Source: Streptomyces griseus subsp. griseus
Lineage (GTDB): Bacteria > Actinomycetota > Actinomycetes > Streptomycetales > Streptomycetaceae
NCBI RefSeq assembly: GCF_000720255.1
Contig: NZ_JOJE01000003.1
Location: 372,001-436,000 of the forward strand
Length of the DNA stretch: 64,000 bases
Direction of reading: 5' to 3'
Both the position numbers and the translations under genes were made by a program. Below are positions 43,861-52,291 of the stretch, piece after piece. The stretch's first letter is position 1. Each line of letters opens with the position of its first letter. The notes below the pieces were generated by a model that saw only the letters and a program-made list of their open reading frames with translations, had not been told where the DNA came from and did not search any database.

Positions 43861-44786
43861 ACCCCTGCCGCGCGCGCCTTCTCGAACACCTCGGCGGCGA
43901 CGTCCTTCAGCTCCTGGGCGTCGCGGGTCGAGCCCTGGAGGTCGATGAGGATCTCGTCGAGGCCGACCTCGGCGTGGGCGGCGAGGTCCTCGACGATCTG
44001 GTCGACGCTGCCCTGGAAGGGCTGACGGTCGGGGCCGTCGTACCCCCCGGCCAGGTAGTGCGGGTTGGTTCGCAGGACCGTCTGGACCGGCTCCGTGCGT
44101 CCGCGCTCGGCGGCCAGGTCCTGGAGCCGCTTCCACTGCTTGGCGAGCGCCTCGGCGCCCATGCCCACCGGCATCCAGCCGTCGGCGCTGTCGACCAGCC
44201 GGCGCTGGGCCTTCGGCGAGCTGGCCGCCAGCAGGATCGGGATCGGCCGGGCGGGCTTCGGCCCGACGACGGCCGACGCGATCGTCGTGACCCGGCCGTC
44301 GTACGCCACCGGGTCCGGGCCCCACACCGCGCGGCACACCTCGATCAGCTCGTCCAGCACCTGGCCACGCTCCTCGAAGGGCCGGACCGAGGCGGCCGCG
44401 TACTCGTCGAGCGACCAGCCCGTGCCGAAGCCCGCGACCACCCGGCCGCCGCTCGCCGCGTCCAGCGTGGCGAGGGCCTTGGCGAGCTGGAACGGTATGT
44501 GCAGGGGGGCGACGAGGACGCTCGTGCCCAGCCGGACCCGCTCGGTGGCCGCAGCGGCGAGCGTGAGGGTGACCAGGGGCTCGGCCACACCGCGGTAGGC
44601 GTCCGGCCAGGGCAGGCCCTCGATGCCGTACAGGCCCTGGGTGGCGGGCTCGGGGAACAGGGCGCGCTCGTACACCCAGAGGCTGCTGTAGCCGATCCCT
44701 TCGGCTGCGCGTGCCACGTCGGGCACGTCGCGTCCGAGGTCGTACTGCTTGTTCTGGGGGAGACCGAGTCCCAGTCTGGTCGCCAT
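43857..44786 (-). CDS. LLM-class, F420-type oxidoreductase
   Basis: Member of the luciferase-like monooxygenase TIM barrels; in actinomycetes these mostly use coenzyme F420. The 309-residue protein has GLGLPQN at the N-terminus, GIGYSSLWVYERALF, LGTSVLVAPLHIPFQLAKALATLDAASGGRVVAGFGTGW (the family signature) and GVDEILIDLQ near the end. ATG 44786 follows GAAGGAG at eight bases. The substrate cannot be guessed. It converges on the amine-oxidase gene and uses the palindromic element for its stop. Confidence 0.88.
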   Translation of the reverse strand: MATRLGLGLPQNKQYDLGRDVPDVARAAEGIGYSSLWVYERALFPEPATQGLYGIEGLPWPDAYRGVAEPLVTLTLAAAATERVRLGTSVLVAPLHIPFQLAKALATLDAASGGRVVAGFGTGWSLDEYAAASVRPFEERGQVLDELIEVCRAVWGPDPVAYDGRVTTIASAVVGPKPARPIPILLAASSPKAQRRLVDSADGWMPVGMGAEALAKQWKRLQDLAAERGRTEPVQTVLRTNPHYLAGGYDGPDRQPFQGSVDQIVEDLAAHAEVGLDEILIDLQGSTRDAQELKDVAAEVFEKARAAGV

Positions 44787-44888
44787 GCCCACCGCTCCTT
44801 CGACACGTGGTCAATTTCTGTCGAACGTACAACTTTCATTGATCAGTTCGGCGGGGCGGGCGCGGGAATCGGCCACCGGGCGGGCGGC

Positions 44889-45584
44889 TCAGTCCGGCAG
44901 AGGTGTCAGCAGCATGCGGCCCGCGAACCCGACCGCCGTGTCGAGGCGTTCGGCGAACTCCGCGGCGAGGTCCGGCAGTCGGCGCAGGGCCCACAGCGCA
45001 CGCGCCGCCGACCAGGTGGCGTCCCGGGCGCGCTCCAGGCTCCACGAACCGAGCAGATGGGTCAGCGGGTCGGCGATCTGGAGGAGGTCGGGGCCCGGCA
45101 TCAGATCTTCGCGGATACGCTCCTCCAGCGAGACGAGGAGATCGCCCACGCGGTCGAACTCGTCCTCCAGGTCGGCCGGTTCGCAGTGCAACGTACGACA
45201 GGCGTCCACGACGGCGAGCGCCAGGTCGTGCCCGATGTGCGCGTTGATGCCCGCCAGCGCGAACTGCAGCGGACGTACGCCGGGATGGCGGCGGAACTGG
45301 AACAACGGCCGCCAACAGGCCGGTGGGCGACGCTCGTCCGCCACCGCGTCCACGGCTGCCAGGTACCGCTCCGCGAACCGTACGTCCAGCGTGATCGCGG
45401 CCCGGGCACCGGCGAACCGGCCCGCGTCGATGTGCCGGTCCACCTCCTCGGTGACGGTGAGGTAGACGCGGTTGAAGACCGCGATTCCGTCCCGTTCGGG
45501 CAGTGCGGCGGCCAGGACGCGCATGCGGGACAGGACGGTGTCGACCGAGTCCACGGATGAGGTGAACTGTTCCGATTGCGGCAT
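44889..45584 (-). CDS. DUF5995-family protein
   Basis: The 231-residue, mainly helical protein has the pattern of DUF5995: FNRVYLTVTEEVDRHI, DVRFAERYLAAVD, CWRPLFQFR, PLQFALAGINAHIGHDLALAVVDAC and a C-terminal helix bundle with LLGSWSLERARDATWSAA. The conserved NAHIxxDL motif recalls metal-binding all-helical hydrolase-like folds, but no function is established for the family to my knowledge. It is monocistronic, divergent from the GH6 gene. Confidence 0.78.
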   Translation of the reverse strand: MPQSEQFTSSVDSVDTVLSRMRVLAAALPERDGIAVFNRVYLTVTEEVDRHIDAGRFAGARAAITLDVRFAERYLAAVDAVADERRPPACWRPLFQFRRHPGVRPLQFALAGINAHIGHDLALAVVDACRTLHCEPADLEDEFDRVGDLLVSLEERIREDLMPGPDLLQIADPLTHLLGSWSLERARDATWSAARALWALRRLPDLAAEFAERLDTAVGFAGRMLLTPLPD

Positions 45585-45684
45585 GACGGCAGGGTCGCAG
45601 CCCTACGCTGATCCGGGTGCCGGCGGGCCCGACGCTTCCCCAGAACGGGGGAACGCGCCCGCCGTGGGGGAGGGGAGCAGCACC

Positions 45685-46899
45685 GTGTCAGGCTTACGCG
45701 CCCAGCGTCTCGCCGCACGCAGAGCGGAACGCAGGCGTGCCGTGCGGCGCGCCGCGATGGTGGCGGCGGCGTCGATCGTGGCCGCCGTCGGCACCGTGAC
45801 CGGAACGCTGGCCGCGTTCGGTGACGGGCGGGGATCGGACCAGGCCGCGCCGGGCGTGGCCGTGAGCCGCTCGGAGGGCCAGAAGTCGTTCCCGGCCGTG
45901 CGGTCGGCGTCACCCTCGCCGACCGTCACCCCCTCGCCGTCCACCTCGCGTTCGCATGCCTTGAAGCGGGCGAGCAGCACGCCGTCGCCCGCCGCGACCG
46001 GGGCCCGGCCCGGGACGGGGACACGGTCCGCCGCCTCCGCCCGGCTGTACCGGCACCCCGCCTCCCAGGTCCTCGACTGGCTCGGCGACCACCCCGACGA
46101 CCCCCGCCAGGACGTCATCAGGTCCCGGATCGCCGACCGGCCGGCGGCGGTGTGGTTCGCCGACTTCGACCCCGCGACCATCACCGCACGGGTGCGGGCG
46201 GTCACCGCGGCAGGCTCGGTGCGGGGGCGGGTGCCCGTCGTCGTCGCGTACGCCGTCCCGGGCCGTGACTGCGGCGGAGCCTCCGAGGGCGGGGCACCGG
46301 ACCTGGACGCCTACGACCGCTGGATCGACGCCTTCGCCGCCGGGCTGGGCTCCGGCGAGGTCGTCGTCGTCCTGGAGCCCGACTCCATCGCCCAGGCCGA
46401 CTGCCTCGCGGCCGGACCACGCGCCGCCCGATTCGCCTCGCTGGCCCGCGCGGGCCGTGCGATGAAGGCCGCGGCACCGAAGGCACGGGTCTACTACGAC
46501 GCCGGCCACTCCGCCTGGAACGCGCCCGCGAAGCAGGCGGCCTGGCTGAGGCAGGCCGGCGCCGCCTCGCCCGCCGGGTCCGACGGCATCTTCAGCAACG
46601 TCTCCAACTTCCACCGCACGGCCGACGAGATCGCCTATGACCGACAGGTCCTCGACGCCCTCGGCGGCCCCGCGAGCCTCGGTGCCGTCATCGACACCAG
46701 CCGCAACGGCAACGGCGCCCCGGCCGACGGCCAGTGGTGCGACCCGGCCGGGCGGAAGATCGGCCGGGCGCCCACACTGAACACCGGCGAGCCCCGGATC
46801 GACGCCTACCTGTGGGTGAAGCTGCCGGGGGAGTCGGACGGCTGCAAGGGCACGCCGGGCACCTTCTCGCCCTCCTACGCCTACGACTTGGCGCGCTGA
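45685..46899 (+). CDS. Glycoside hydrolase family 6 (cellulase-type) with early TTA codon
   Basis: GH6 enzymes are inverting endoglucanases or cellobiohydrolases. The 404-residue protein has a basic N-terminus with one hydrophobic segment (MVAAASIVAAVGTVTGTLAAF, about 32-52) as signal or anchor, a Ser/Pro/Thr linker to about residue 110, and the GH6 domain: VPVVVAYAVPGRDCGG, VVVLEPDSIAQ with the catalytic Asp, VYYDAGHSAWN, and DGIFSNVSNFHRT. GTG 45685 follows GAGGGGAG. The fourth codon is TTA (45694-45696), so translation should need the bldA tRNA, tying expression to development. The stop overlaps the convergent permease by 19 bp. Confidence 0.88.
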   Translation: MSGLRAQRLAARRAERRRAVRRAAMVAAASIVAAVGTVTGTLAAFGDGRGSDQAAPGVAVSRSEGQKSFPAVRSASPSPTVTPSPSTSRSHALKRASSTPSPAATGARPGTGTRSAASARLYRHPASQVLDWLGDHPDDPRQDVIRSRIADRPAAVWFADFDPATITARVRAVTAAGSVRGRVPVVVAYAVPGRDCGGASEGGAPDLDAYDRWIDAFAAGLGSGEVVVVLEPDSIAQADCLAAGPRAARFASLARAGRAMKAAAPKARVYYDAGHSAWNAPAKQAAWLRQAGAASPAGSDGIFSNVSNFHRTADEIAYDRQVLDALGGPASLGAVIDTSRNGNGAPADGQWCDPAGRKIGRAPTLNTGEPRIDAYLWVKLPGESDGCKGTPGTFSPSYAYDLAR

Positions 46900-48302
46900 G
46901 CCCCGTCACCGGTCTCGCCGGTCTCGTCGGCCTCGCTGTCGTAGGAGCTGGTCCCCTCGTCGAGGAGGGGGTGCTGGGTCTTGAGGTGGGCCGGGGCGAA
47001 GGCGCGCAGCGCGTGGTAGCCAGTGATGACGACCAGGGTGCCCAGGGCGATGCCGCTGAGGGAGAAGGTGTCGGTGAACTTCATGGTGACGTTGCCGACG
47101 CCGATGATGATGCCCGCCGCGGCCGGCACCAGGTTCAGCGGATTGCGCAGGTCCACCCCGGCGTTGAGCCAGATCTGGGCGCCGAGCAGGCCGATCATGC
47201 CGTACAGGATGACGGTGATGCCGCCGAGGACTCCGCCCGGGATCGCGGCCACGACCGCGCCGAACTTCGGGCAGAGACCGAAGAGCAGGGCGAATCCGGC
47301 GGCGGCCCAGTACGCGGCCGTCGAGTAGACGCGGGTCGCGGCCATCACGCCGATGTTCTCCGAGTACGTGGTGTTCGGCGGGCCGCCGACCGCGGTGGAC
47401 AGCACCGAGCCGATGCCGTCGGCCGAGATCGCCGTACCCAGCCTGTCGTCGAGCGCGTCGCCGGTCATCTCGCCGACCGCCTTGACGTGCCCGGCGTTCT
47501 CCGCGATCAGCGCGATGACGACGGGCAGGGCGACCAGGATCGCGGACCACTCGAAGGACGGCCCGTGGAAGGAGGGCAGCCCGATCCAGTCGGCGTGGCC
47601 CACCCCGGACAGGTCGAGCCGCCAGTGGTCGGTGACCTTGCCGCTGCCGTCCGCCGAGTGGATCCGGCCGAAGATCCGGTCGAAGGCCCAGGAGATGCCG
47701 TATCCGAAGACCAGGCCCAGGAAGATCGCGACGCGGGACCAGAAACCGCGCAGGCAGACCACCGCCAGACCGGTGAACAGCATGACCAGCAGGGCGGTCC
47801 ACTGGTCCTGGGGCCAGTAGGTGGTGGCGGTCACCGGGGCGAGGTTGAAGCCGATCAGCATCACGACGGCGCCGGTGACGACCGGCGGCATCGCCGCGTG
47901 GATGATCCGCGCCCCGAAGCGCTGCACGGCGACACCGACGAGGAACAGCGCGACGCCGACGACCAGGACCGCACCCGTCACGGTGGCGCTGGTCCCGCCG
48001 TCGGCCCGGATGACCGCCGCGACTCCCACGAAGGAGAGCGAACAGCCCAGGTAGCTCGGCACCCGGCCGCGGGTGGCGAGCAGAAAGATCACGGTGGCGA
48101 CGCCGGACATCATGATCGCCAGGTTCGGGTCCAGGCCCATCAACACGGGGGCCACGAACGAGGCGCCGAACATGGCCACCACGTGCTGGGCGCCGAGCCC
48201 GACCGTGCGGGGCCAGGAGAGCCGTTCGTCGGGGCGGACCACGGCTCCTGGGGCCGGATTGCGTCCGTCGCCGTGCAGTTTCCAGCGGACGCCAAGATCC
48301 AT
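46881..48302 (-). CDS. Uracil-xanthine (NCS2) permease
   Basis: Nucleobase:proton symporter of the NCS2 family. The 473-residue protein has 12-14 helices, the QHVVAMFGASFVAPVLMG first helix (Q-H motif), and the family signature with catalytic Glu in VIALIAENAGHVKAVGEMTG, followed by GGPPNTTYSENIGVMAATRVYS. It probably imports uracil, feeding the same pyrimidine pool as the pyr operon, though purines are not excluded. ATG 48302 chosen; an upstream extension is Arg/Pro-rich and unconserved-looking. No PyrR element was seen upstream. Confidence 0.9.
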   Translation of the reverse strand: MDLGVRWKLHGDGRNPAPGAVVRPDERLSWPRTVGLGAQHVVAMFGASFVAPVLMGLDPNLAIMMSGVATVIFLLATRGRVPSYLGCSLSFVGVAAVIRADGGTSATVTGAVLVVGVALFLVGVAVQRFGARIIHAAMPPVVTGAVVMLIGFNLAPVTATTYWPQDQWTALLVMLFTGLAVVCLRGFWSRVAIFLGLVFGYGISWAFDRIFGRIHSADGSGKVTDHWRLDLSGVGHADWIGLPSFHGPSFEWSAILVALPVVIALIAENAGHVKAVGEMTGDALDDRLGTAISADGIGSVLSTAVGGPPNTTYSENIGVMAATRVYSTAAYWAAAGFALLFGLCPKFGAVVAAIPGGVLGGITVILYGMIGLLGAQIWLNAGVDLRNPLNLVPAAAGIIIGVGNVTMKFTDTFSLSGIALGTLVVITGYHALRAFAPAHLKTQHPLLDEGTSSYDSEADETGETGDGAQRAKS

Positions 48303-48479
48303 GGTGCGGTATCGCTTTCGTCGTGGGGGCGGCTTGCGGGGCACCGGTACGGGTGCCCGGACCATTGTCCGGACCCATGGCCCGGGGCGATCGCTCGGAC
48401 CCATTGTCAGGGCGGAATCGAGGGTGAGCGTCCGCTTAGGATGGGGATGGTTGTCCCATACATCTCAGGAGCCCCACCC

Positions 48480-48938
48480 GTGACCGCCGAAGCCCTGTCC
48501 GCACCCGCCCTGTCGTACGGCCGCCTGATCCCCGTCACCGTCCACTTCGACGACCTGGACGCCCTCGGACTGCTCCACAACGCCCGCTACCCGCTCATGG
48601 TCGAGCGGGCCTGGGCGGAGTTCTGGGAGGCGCACGGCATCAGCTTCGCGGGCGACTGGACCACCGCAGGCGACGCCTGCAACGCCGTGAAGGAACTGCG
48701 GATCACCTACGAGGCCCCGGTCACGCGGCCGGGCGCGTACGCCGTCCACCTCTGGCTGGAACGGCTCGGCACGACCGGGCTGACGTACGGCTTCCGCTTC
48801 TGCTCGACCGACGGCGTCGAGACCTACGCGCACGGGACGCGGGTGCTGGTCCGGCTGGACGCGACGACCATGCGTCCCGCGCCGTGGAGCGAGGAGTTCA
48901 GGGCCGCGGGTCGGACACTTCTGCGCTCGGCCGACTGA
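48480..48938 (+). CDS. Acyl-CoA thioesterase-like hotdog protein (4HBT type)
   Basis: The 152-residue protein is a single hotdog domain: TVHFDDLDALGLLHNARYPLMVERAWAEFW contains the 4-hydroxybenzoyl-CoA thioesterase catalytic Asp region (HFxDxDxxGxxxxxxY), followed by ELRITYEAPVTRPG and a C-terminal strand pattern. Its likely reaction is hydrolysis of an acyl-CoA of unknown chain. GTG 48480 follows CAGGAG by 8-9 bases. Its end overlaps the convergent MFS gene by 41 bp. Confidence 0.87.
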   Translation: MTAEALSAPALSYGRLIPVTVHFDDLDALGLLHNARYPLMVERAWAEFWEAHGISFAGDWTTAGDACNAVKELRITYEAPVTRPGAYAVHLWLERLGTTGLTYGFRFCSTDGVETYAHGTRVLVRLDATTMRPAPWSEEFRAAGRTLLRSAD

Positions 48939-50109
48939 TCTTCGGACGGTCCCGGTCGCCGCTGCGCAGAACCCCCGCGAACGCCGCGAGCCCGCAGGCC
49001 AGCACCGTCACCAGGCCGAACGAGACCACGAGGCTGGTCACCTGCGCCAGCGTGCCGATCGCGCTGGGCGCGACCAGCCCCGAGGTGTACGTGATCGTCG
49101 CGACGCCCGCGATCGCCAGACTGGGGTTCGGGCCACTGCGGCCGGCCGCGGCGAAGCACAGCGGTACGACGACGGCGATACCGAGGCCCATCAGCGCGAA
49201 CCCGCCCATCGCCACGGCCGGCTGGTCCGCCACGACGATCAGCACCCCGCCGAGGGCCGCGAGGACACCACTCACCCGGACCGTGCGCACGGAACCGTAG
49301 CGGTCCACCACCCGGTCGCCGGCGATCCGGGCGATCGCCATGGTGAGCGTGAAGCCCGTGGTGCAGGCGGCCGCCAGACCGGCCGAGCTCTCCAACTGGT
49401 CACGCAGGTACACCGCCGACCAGTCCAGGCTCGCGCCCTCCGCGAACACCGCGCAGAAGCCGACCGCGCCGATGAGCAGCGCCGACCGGGGCGGCAGGGC
49501 GAACCGGGGCGGCGGTTCCTCGTCCTCGGCCGGCTGCAGGTCCAGCACCCACGAGCACGCGACCACGCCGACGGCGGTCAGCACGGCCGCCGCCAGGGCG
49601 TGGTGCAGCCGCGCGTCGGCCCCGAGGTGCGCGGCGAAGGTGCCCGCCGCCGAGCCGACCAGGGCGCCCGCGCTCCACATGCCGTGCAGACCGGACATGA
49701 TCGACCGGCCGATTCTGGTCTCGACCTCCACGCCCAGCGCGTTCATCGCCACGTCCGCCATGCCGGCCGTCGCCCCGTAGACGAACAGGGCCAGGCAGAG
49801 CGTGAGCAGGTTCGGCGCGAGGGACGGCAGTACGAGCGCCACGGTCCACAGGCCGATCAGCCCACGCAGGGCGTTGCGGGCGCCGAAGCGGTGACTGACG
49901 CTGCCCGCGAGCGGCATCGCCACGGACGCGCCGAGCGCGGGGAAGGCGAGGGCGAGGCCCAGTTGGCCCGCGCTCACCGAGGCGTGGTCCTGGATCCACG
50001 GCACGCGGGTCGCGAACGACCCGGTCACGGCTCCGTGCACGGCGAAGACGGCCGCCACGGCGTACCGGGCGCGCCTGACCTCACGTTGCTCGTAGACCAC
50101 TCCAGTCAT
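48898..50109 (-). CDS. MFS transporter (YbjJ-like)
   Basis: The 403-residue protein has 12 helices with the MFS motif HRFGARNALRG after helix 2 and DRYGSVRTVR at the equivalent place in the second half. It resembles the YbjJ/FucP-like subgroup often placed next to ROK regulators. It diverges from the ROK gene across a 145-bp gap with a palindromic operator candidate, so the ROK protein probably controls it; sugar or sugar-derivative transport is the usual role. Substrate unknown. Confidence 0.87.
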   Translation of the reverse strand: MTGVVYEQREVRRARYAVAAVFAVHGAVTGSFATRVPWIQDHASVSAGQLGLALAFPALGASVAMPLAGSVSHRFGARNALRGLIGLWTVALVLPSLAPNLLTLCLALFVYGATAGMADVAMNALGVEVETRIGRSIMSGLHGMWSAGALVGSAAGTFAAHLGADARLHHALAAAVLTAVGVVACSWVLDLQPAEDEEPPPRFALPPRSALLIGAVGFCAVFAEGASLDWSAVYLRDQLESSAGLAAACTTGFTLTMAIARIAGDRVVDRYGSVRTVRVSGVLAALGGVLIVVADQPAVAMGGFALMGLGIAVVVPLCFAAAGRSGPNPSLAIAGVATITYTSGLVAPSAIGTLAQVTSLVVSFGLVTVLACGLAAFAGVLRSGDRDRPKISRPSAEVSDPRP

Positions 50110-50166
50110 TCTCCGGCCCCTCCCCGGCAGTGTCCGCCCTGCTCCCGTACGTTGGCTCGGCGTAAA

Positions 50167-50189
50167 CTATCAGGGACCCTGCCTGATAG
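50167..50189. promoter_or_regulatory. Candidate ROK operator between divergent MFS and ROK genes
   Basis: Perfect 8-bp inverted repeat CTATCAGG (50167-50174) / CCTGATAG (50182-50189) with a 7-bp spacer, in the intergenic region between the two divergent genes. It lies between the MFS start (58 bp) and the ROK start (66 bp). Position and symmetry suit a repressor dimer. Confidence 0.6.
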
Positions 50190-50254
50190 ATAGGTGACGG
50201 GTGCGCCTCCGGCGTGGAACCGTGCCGCTCCGCCGATCTGGGAGGATTCCCGGC

Positions 50255-51658
50255 ATGCCCGCATCCCCGAGCACCGCCCGGGCCATCAACGACCGGCTCG
50301 CCCTGCGCCTGTTGCAGCGGGAAGGCCCGCTGACGGCGGCGCAGTTGAAGCAGTTGACCGGCCTGTCCCGGCCGACGGTCGCCGACCTCGTCGAGCGGCT
50401 TGCCGCGGCCGGGCTGATCGCGGTCGTCGGGGAGGCGGGGGAGCAGCGGCGGGGGCCGAACGCGAAGCTGTACGGGATCGTCGCCGACCGGGCTCAGCTG
50501 GCGGCCCTGGACGTGCGTACCGAGGGCGTCTCGGTGGTCGTGTCCGACCTGCTGGGCCGGGCGTTGGCGGAGGCGTCGGTACCGATCGGCGACGACACGG
50601 GGACGGGGCCCGCGGTGGAGCGGGCGGTGGCGCTCGTCGAGCGGGCGGTGAAGGAGGCGGGGGCGGACCGGCTGCACACCGTCGGCATCGGTGCGCCCGG
50701 CCTCATCGACCCCGCGAGCGGCGAACTTCGCGATTCCACGGGGCTGCCCGAGTGGCACCGGCGCCTGGTCGCCGCCCTTCAGGATCGGCTGCCCCAGGCC
50801 CGGGTGATCGTCGAGAACGAGACGAACCTCGCGGCGCTGGCCGAGCAGCGTCAGGGCGCCGCTCGCGACCGGGACACCTTCGTCCTCCTCTGGCTGGGCC
50901 AGGGCACGGGCGCGGCGGTCGTCCTCGACGGCCGCCTGAGGCGCGGTGCCTCAGGCGGTACGGGGGAGATCGGGTTCCTCCCGGTGCCGGGGACAGCGGG
51001 ACTGCCGTCGGCCACCGACTGCGAGGGGGGCTTCCATTCGCTGGCCGGGGCGTGGGCGATCGAAGAGTTGGCGGAGCGGGCCGGGGTTCGGGGGGAGAGG
51101 GCCGTGGTGGCGGAGGTGGTGCGCGCGGCTGTGGACGTCGTGTGGAGCGCGAGGGCCGCGGCTGCGGCTGTGACGGGCATCGGGGTCGAGGCGAGCCCGG
51201 CGGCCGGGGCGGCGGCGAGGTCAGGGCGGTACGACGAGGCGGCTGCGGCTGCGGCTGCGGCTGCGGCTGCGGATGCGGATGCGGATGCCGGCACCGGCCG
51301 GAGGGCCGGGGTGACGGCGCGGCCAGGGCGCTATGCGGCTACGGATGCCGGCACCGGCCCCGGGTTTGATCTCGTGGCAGCAGACCGCTTCCTCGACACT
51401 CTCGCCGATCGGCTCGCGATCGGCGTGGCCTCGGTCGCCGCCCTCCTGGATCCCGGGTGCGTGGTGCTCGGCGGGGAGATCGGCCAGGCCGGGGGAGAGG
51501 TGCTCGCCGCTCTGGTCGAGGAGCGAGTCCGCCGGCTGTCGCCCCTGCCCACGGAGGTACGTCCCAGCACCCTGGGCGGCGGCGCGGTCCTGCGTGGCGC
51601 GCTGCTGACGGCACAGGAGACAGCGCAGGAGGAGTTGTTCGCACCGGCGGAGCGGTAG
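50255..51658 (+). CDS. ROK-family transcriptional regulator with Ala/Asp insert and no zinc motif
   Basis: The 467-residue protein starts at ATG 50255 (GGAGGA eight bases upstream). An N-terminal winged helix (LLQREGPLTAAQLKQLTGLSRPTVADLVERL) precedes a ROK sugar-kinase-like domain (VGIGAPGLIDPASG, VENETNLAALAEQ, LWLGQGTGAAVVLDG). The ROK ExGH zinc/sugar signature is eroded: GEIGF lacks the His and no CxCGxxGC follows (only TDCEGG). A low-complexity insert at about 329-370 comes from a hexanucleotide array. DNA-binding by the N-domain looks intact; ligand sensing must differ from NagC/Mlc types. The target is probably the divergent MFS gene. Confidence 0.87.
   Translation: MPASPSTARAINDRLALRLLQREGPLTAAQLKQLTGLSRPTVADLVERLAAAGLIAVVGEAGEQRRGPNAKLYGIVADRAQLAALDVRTEGVSVVVSDLLGRALAEASVPIGDDTGTGPAVERAVALVERAVKEAGADRLHTVGIGAPGLIDPASGELRDSTGLPEWHRRLVAALQDRLPQARVIVENETNLAALAEQRQGAARDRDTFVLLWLGQGTGAAVVLDGRLRRGASGGTGEIGFLPVPGTAGLPSATDCEGGFHSLAGAWAIEELAERAGVRGERAVVAEVVRAAVDVVWSARAAAAAVTGIGVEASPAAGAAARSGRYDEAAAAAAAAAAADADADAGTGRRAGVTARPGRYAATDAGTGPGFDLVAADRFLDTLADRLAIGVASVAALLDPGCVVLGGEIGQAGGEVLAALVEERVRRLSPLPTEVRPSTLGGGAVLRGALLTAQETAQEELFAPAER
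51241..51288 (+). repeat. Hexanucleotide microsatellite (5 x GGCTGC, 3 x GGATGC)
   Basis: Eight contiguous 6-bp units inside the ROK gene, encoding alternating Ala and then Ala-Asp runs. An 18-bp direct repeat, CGGATGCCGGCACCGGCC, overlaps the array end at 51282-51299 and returns at 51342-51359, 60 bp later. All changes keep the reading frame, so the insert can expand by slippage. Confidence 0.9.
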
Positions 51659-52291
51659 CCGGCGGGCGGCTGTCAGGCGGATGAGGGCAGAAGGACCCCC
51701 CGGCCCGCGACGGCAGGCCCAGCCCGGCCGGCCAGGCCCTGTCCCGGCTGGCGGGTCTCGCCCTGGCGGCGGGTCTCGCCCGCGTCGTGAGCCCGGCCCC
51801 GTCATGGCCCGTCAGCAGACAGGCCAGGCCTGCCCAGCAGCCCCCGCTCCGTCCGGCAGTTCTCGTCGGCCACGGCAGACTCCACCCGATCACAGGCCCC
51901 GTCCGGCCAAGAGGCCGGCCCGCCCCGCTGGAAGGCCCGCCACGGCAGGCCCGGCACGCCATGGCAGAACCCGCCCTTCCTGCGGACCCCGCCTCTCCGG
52001 GCGGGCCCCCGTCTCTCCGGGCGGAGCCCGCCTCTCCGGGCGGGCGCCGCCCGTCTCGCACGGGCCCGCCCCGCTGGAAGGCCCGCCACGGCAGGCCCGG
52101 CACGCCATGGCAGAACCCGCCCTTCCTGCGGACCCCGTCTCTCCGGGCGGGCCCCCGTCTCTCCGGGCGGGCCCCCGTCTCTCCGGGCGGGCGCCGCCCG
52201 TCTCGCACACTCCGCCCCGCCCTTTCGGGCAGGCCCCACCCCGCTGGCAGGCGCCCCGCCCTACCCAGCCGCCCCCACTCACACCCTCCCC
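51659..52291. repeat. GC-rich repeat tract between the ROK and NmrA genes
   Basis: A 630-bp region without a convincing gene. It holds a 75-bp exact-looking direct repeat (51917-51991 and 52063-52137, 146 bp apart), at least three 20-bp tandem units beginning TCTCTCCGGGCGGGC (52138-52196), further copies of that unit scattered at 51993-52045, and many CCGGCC-type words upstream. Several frames stay open only because of base composition. It separates two convergent genes and could act as a transcription barrier. Likely variable among strains. Confidence 0.75.

Noticed and set aside
44787..44888. Operator for a TetR-type regulator near the F420-type oxidoreductase
   Set aside because: The AT-richer stretch looks like a promoter region but has no clear palindrome, and no regulator gene is adjacent.
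48303..48479. Direct repeats of CGGACCCAT in the gap before the thioesterase as an operator
   Set aside because: Copies are imperfect and irregularly spaced; nothing ties them to a regulator.
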